NCBI GenBank assembly: GCA_004144935.1
Contig: SDZP01000185.1
Span: forward strand, 1-6,947
Origin: Caulobacteraceae bacterium
Lineage (GTDB): Bacteria; Pseudomonadota; Alphaproteobacteria; Caulobacterales; Caulobacteraceae
Direction of reading: 5' to 3'
Length of the DNA stretch: 6,947 nucleotides
Shown: positions 4,735-6,947 of the stretch, one piece after another
How positions within the stretch are numbered: position 1 is the first letter of the stretch
Layout of the letters: each line of letters starts with the position of its first letter
The notes under the pieces: generated by a model
Database searches by the model: none
What the model saw: only the letters and a program-made list of their open reading frames with translations
Told to the model about the DNA's origin: nothing
Program-made: the position numbers and the translations under genes

Positions 4735-6861
4735 TCAGGCCTTGCCCGCGTCGGGGAAGCCGCGGCTGCGCATCAGCGCCCCGATGGCCGGGTCGCGGCC
4801 GCGGAAGTCGCGGTACTGCTCGGCCGGGTCCTTGCGGTTGCCTTGGCTCATGATGGTCGCATACAGCCGGTCGGCGGTCTTGCGGTCATAGGCGCTGCCC
4901 GCCTCGACGAAGGCCTCCCAGCAATCGGCGGTCAGGGTGTCGGACCACAGGTAGCTGTAGTAGCCGGCCGAGTAGCCGTCGCTGGAGAAGATGTGCCCGA
5001 ACTGCGGGGTGCGGTGACGCATGACGATCTCCTCGGGCATACCGAGTTTCGCCAGCTCCTCGCGCTCGAACCTGTCCGGATCGATGGTCACGTCGCCCGC
5101 CAGGTGCAGCTTCATGTCGATCAGGGCGCTGGCCAGGTATTCGACGGTGATGAAGCCCTGGTTGAAGGTGTCGGCCTTCTTGATCTTGTCGACCAGCGCC
5201 TGCGGGATCGGCTGCTTGGTTTCGTAGTGGATGATGTACTTTTCCATCACCTCAGGCGTGGTCAGCCAGTGTTCGTTCAGCTGGCTGGGGAACTCCACAT
5301 AGTCGCGGGCGACGTTGGTGCCCGAGACGCCCGGGTAGACCACGTTCGAGCACAGGCCGTGGATGGCATGGCCGAACTCGTGGAACATGGTCTCGGCGTC
5401 GTCCCAGCTGATCAGCACCGGCTTGCCGTCGCCGGCCTTGATGTAGTTGCAGTTGTTGCTGACCAGGGTGGTGATCTTGCCCTTGAAGGTCTCCTGGGTG
5501 CGGTAGTCGGTCATCCAGGCGCCCGAGCGCTTGCCCTCGCGGGCGAAGGGATCGAAGTACCAGAGGCCGACATGCTCGCCCTTGCGGGTGACTTCCCAGA
5601 CCTTCACGTCCGGATGGAAGACCGGCACCCCGGTCACCGGCTTGAATTCGAACCCGTGCAGCTTGCCGGCGGCGAAGAACATCGCCTCCCGCATGTTGTT
5701 GAGTTCGAGGTAGGGCTTCACCTCGTTCAGATCGAGGTCGTACTTCGCCTTGCGGACCTTCTCGGCGTAGAAGCGGTAGTCCCAGGGGGCCAGCTTGAAG
5801 CCGCCCTTCTCGGCGTCGATGATGGCCTGCATGTCGGCCACGTCGCGCTTCACGGCGGCGACGGCCGGCGGCCAGACTGCCTCCATCAACTCCATGGCCC
5901 GCTCGGGGGTCTTGGCCATGGCGTTCTCGAGACGCCAGTGGGCATGGGTCTCGTAGCCCAGCAGCTTGGCGCGCTCGACCCGCAGCTTGAGGATCCGGGT
6001 GATGATGGCGTTGTTGTCGGTGGGGCCGCCGGTGTCGCCGCGGCCGACGAAGGCGCGCCAGACCTTCTCGCGGGTGGCGCGCACCGGCGAATAGGTAAGG
6101 TACGGATCGACGCTGGAGCGGGTGTTTACGATGATCGCCTTGCCCTTCAGGCCCTTGCCGTCGGCCGAAGCGCGGGCGCCGTCGACCAGCGGGGCGGGCA
6201 GGCCGGCCAGATCGGCGTCGGTGAGCTCGATGTAGGTGCTCTCGTCGGCCAGCAGGTTCTTGTTGAACTGGGTGTAGATGCCGGCCAGTTCCTCGTTGAT
6301 CGCCGCGACACGCTTCTTGGCGTCGGCCCCGAGCTTGGCGCCGGAGCGCACGAAGCCGTCGTACCAGACCCAGACGACGCGCTGCTGCTCAGGGGTGAGC
6401 TTGGCCTTGTCGGGCGAGTTGTAGACCGCTTCGACCTTGGCGAAGAGGGCGGTGTTTTGGTTGATCTTGTCCTGATAGGCCGCAAGCTTGGGGTCCATCT
6501 CGCCCTCGACCGCCTGGAATTCCGGGGTGCTGAGGTTGGAGCTCCAGACGCCGTAGTAGCGATAGGCGCGGCTCAGGGCGCGGCCGGAGTCCTCGAGCGG
6601 CGCAATCACCGTCTCGAAGGTGGGGGCCGCCTTGTTGGCGACGATGGCCGCGATCTCGGCGTCGTTGGCGGCCATGGCGGCCTCGAGGGCCGGCTTGAAG
6701 TCGGCGACCTTGACCTTGTCGAAGTGCGGCACGCCGCCGAACGGGCCGGTGTAGGGGGCGATGACCGGATTGTTGGTCTGGTAGGCGAAGGCGGGACGCA
6801 CGGCGGCGGCCGCGATGGCCGCGGTCGAGGCGGCGAGGAAGGTTCTGCGTTGCACGGGCAT
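4735..6861 (-). CDS. Tat-exported M3-family zinc metallopeptidase (Dcp-like), copy 2
   Basis: This 708-residue M3A peptidase is the upstream paralog of the 2534-4669 gene. The N-terminus MPVQRRTFLAAS has a twin-arginine motif (R5-R6-T-F-L), an alanine-rich core, and a likely cleavage site AFA|YQT after residue 26, so Tat export to the periplasm is expected. The zinc site is H494-E495-F-G-H498 with E523 in DYVEFPSQLNEHW, the motif seen in E. coli Dcp. H623, Y630 and Y637 in FGHIFSSDGYSAGYYSY match the Dcp residues that contact substrate, with one extra residue between the histidine and first tyrosine compared with Dcp. Length and domain content are complete and there is no frameshift. It probably trims oligopeptides in the periplasm, a scavenging role inferred from the family and export signal. 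GGAG lies 4 nt before the ATG and a perfect hairpin lies directly upstream. It is likely the first gene of its transcript in this window; a terminator follows its stop. Confidence 0.94.
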   Translation of the reverse strand: MPVQRRTFLAASTAAIAAAAVRPAFAYQTNNPVIAPYTGPFGGVPHFDKVKVADFKPALEAAMAANDAEIAAIVANKAAPTFETVIAPLEDSGRALSRAYRYYGVWSSNLSTPEFQAVEGEMDPKLAAYQDKINQNTALFAKVEAVYNSPDKAKLTPEQQRVVWVWYDGFVRSGAKLGADAKKRVAAINEELAGIYTQFNKNLLADESTYIELTDADLAGLPAPLVDGARASADGKGLKGKAIIVNTRSSVDPYLTYSPVRATREKVWRAFVGRGDTGGPTDNNAIITRILKLRVERAKLLGYETHAHWRLENAMAKTPERAMELMEAVWPPAVAAVKRDVADMQAIIDAEKGGFKLAPWDYRFYAEKVRKAKYDLDLNEVKPYLELNNMREAMFFAAGKLHGFEFKPVTGVPVFHPDVKVWEVTRKGEHVGLWYFDPFAREGKRSGAWMTDYRTQETFKGKITTLVSNNCNYIKAGDGKPVLISWDDAETMFHEFGHAIHGLCSNVVYPGVSGTNVARDYVEFPSQLNEHWLTTPEVMEKYIIHYETKQPIPQALVDKIKKADTFNQGFITVEYLASALIDMKLHLAGDVTIDPDRFEREELAKLGMPEEIVMRHRTPQFGHIFSSDGYSAGYYSYLWSDTLTADCWEAFVEAGSAYDRKTADRLYATIMSQGNRKDPAEQYRDFRGRDPAIGALMRSRGFPDAGKA

Positions 6862-6893
6862 GGAGCTCCAGGGTCTCGTTGTGGCGAGACCCT
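6862..6893 (-). promoter_or_regulatory. Hairpin abutting the ribosome-binding site of the copy 2 M3 gene
   Basis: AGGGTCTCG (6870-6878) and CGAGACCCT (6885-6893) are perfect reverse complements, giving a 9-bp stem with a 6-nt loop. On the minus transcript the stem is followed directly by GGAGCTCC (6869-6862), itself a palindrome that contains the Shine-Dalgarno GGAG, and then the ATG. There is no U-run, so it is not a terminator. A structure touching the ribosome-binding site could affect translation or mRNA stability; alternatively the palindrome is an operator. I see no convincing promoter in the remaining bases to the window edge (6894-6947). Confidence 0.45.
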
Positions 6894-6947
6894 ATGGCAT
6901 GCGGCCGGCAACGTCACATGAACGGGATGTAATGCGCCCGCTCTGGG

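Noticed and set aside
2654..4891. A 745-codon open frame on the plus strand opposite the copy 1 M3 gene and the junction
   Set aside because: It is antisense to a clear metallopeptidase with a full motif set, has a repetitive G/L/V/D-rich composition typical of a GC-rich shadow frame, and has no ribosome-binding site or recognisable domain.
4843..6921. A 692-codon open frame on the plus strand opposite the copy 2 M3 gene
   Set aside because: Same reasoning: it mirrors the codon-position bias of the real gene and shows no family motif.

Overview
The window is GC-rich chromosomal DNA, probably from an alphaproteobacterium of the Caulobacterales type (Caulobacter, Phenylobacterium or Brevundimonas). 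The evidence is the Ffh N-terminus, the strong G/C preference at third codon positions, CATCCCGG/CCGGGATG intergenic palindromes, and promoter-like sequences resembling the Caulobacter housekeeping pattern. The assignment rests on resemblance only, with no database search.

Layout from left to right. (1) The 5' end of ffh (SRP54) runs off the left edge on the minus strand. (2) A 409-bp non-coding gap holds the ffh leader, a candidate ffh promoter and a nested palindromic repeat element (435-608). (3) A 160-residue CYTH/triphosphate-tunnel protein lies on the minus strand, divergent from a 326-residue YghA-type short-chain dehydrogenase/reductase (SDR) on the plus strand, with 69 bp between their starts. 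(4) A 360-bp non-coding gap between converging genes holds a short copy of the palindromic repeat, a perfect 16-bp palindrome in an AT-rich patch, and a cluster of GGCCTAC repeats. (5) Two tandem minus-strand paralogous M3-family zinc metallopeptidases follow (711 and 708 residues). Each has its own twin-arginine signal and a complete HExxH...E zinc site, and they are separated by 65 bp that contain a strong intrinsic terminator.

How the genes fit together. ffh belongs to co-translational protein targeting and has no evident link to the rest. The CYTH protein and SDR share a divergent control region but have no obvious shared pathway; the SDR family includes bacterial stress-associated oxidoreductases. 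The two M3 peptidases are predicted to be folded in the cytoplasm, exported by Tat, and to degrade oligopeptides in the periplasm as dipeptidyl-carboxypeptidase (Dcp)-like enzymes, so they look like a duplicated peptide-scavenging or turnover function. The terminator between them and a hairpin beside the ribosome-binding site of the upstream copy suggest that their expression is not simply coupled.

I find no convincing new multi-gene system, mobile element with a transposase, CRISPR array, tRNA or rRNA. The most interesting material is non-coding: the nested palindrome, the 16-bp operator-like palindrome, and the RNA structures around the peptidase pair.
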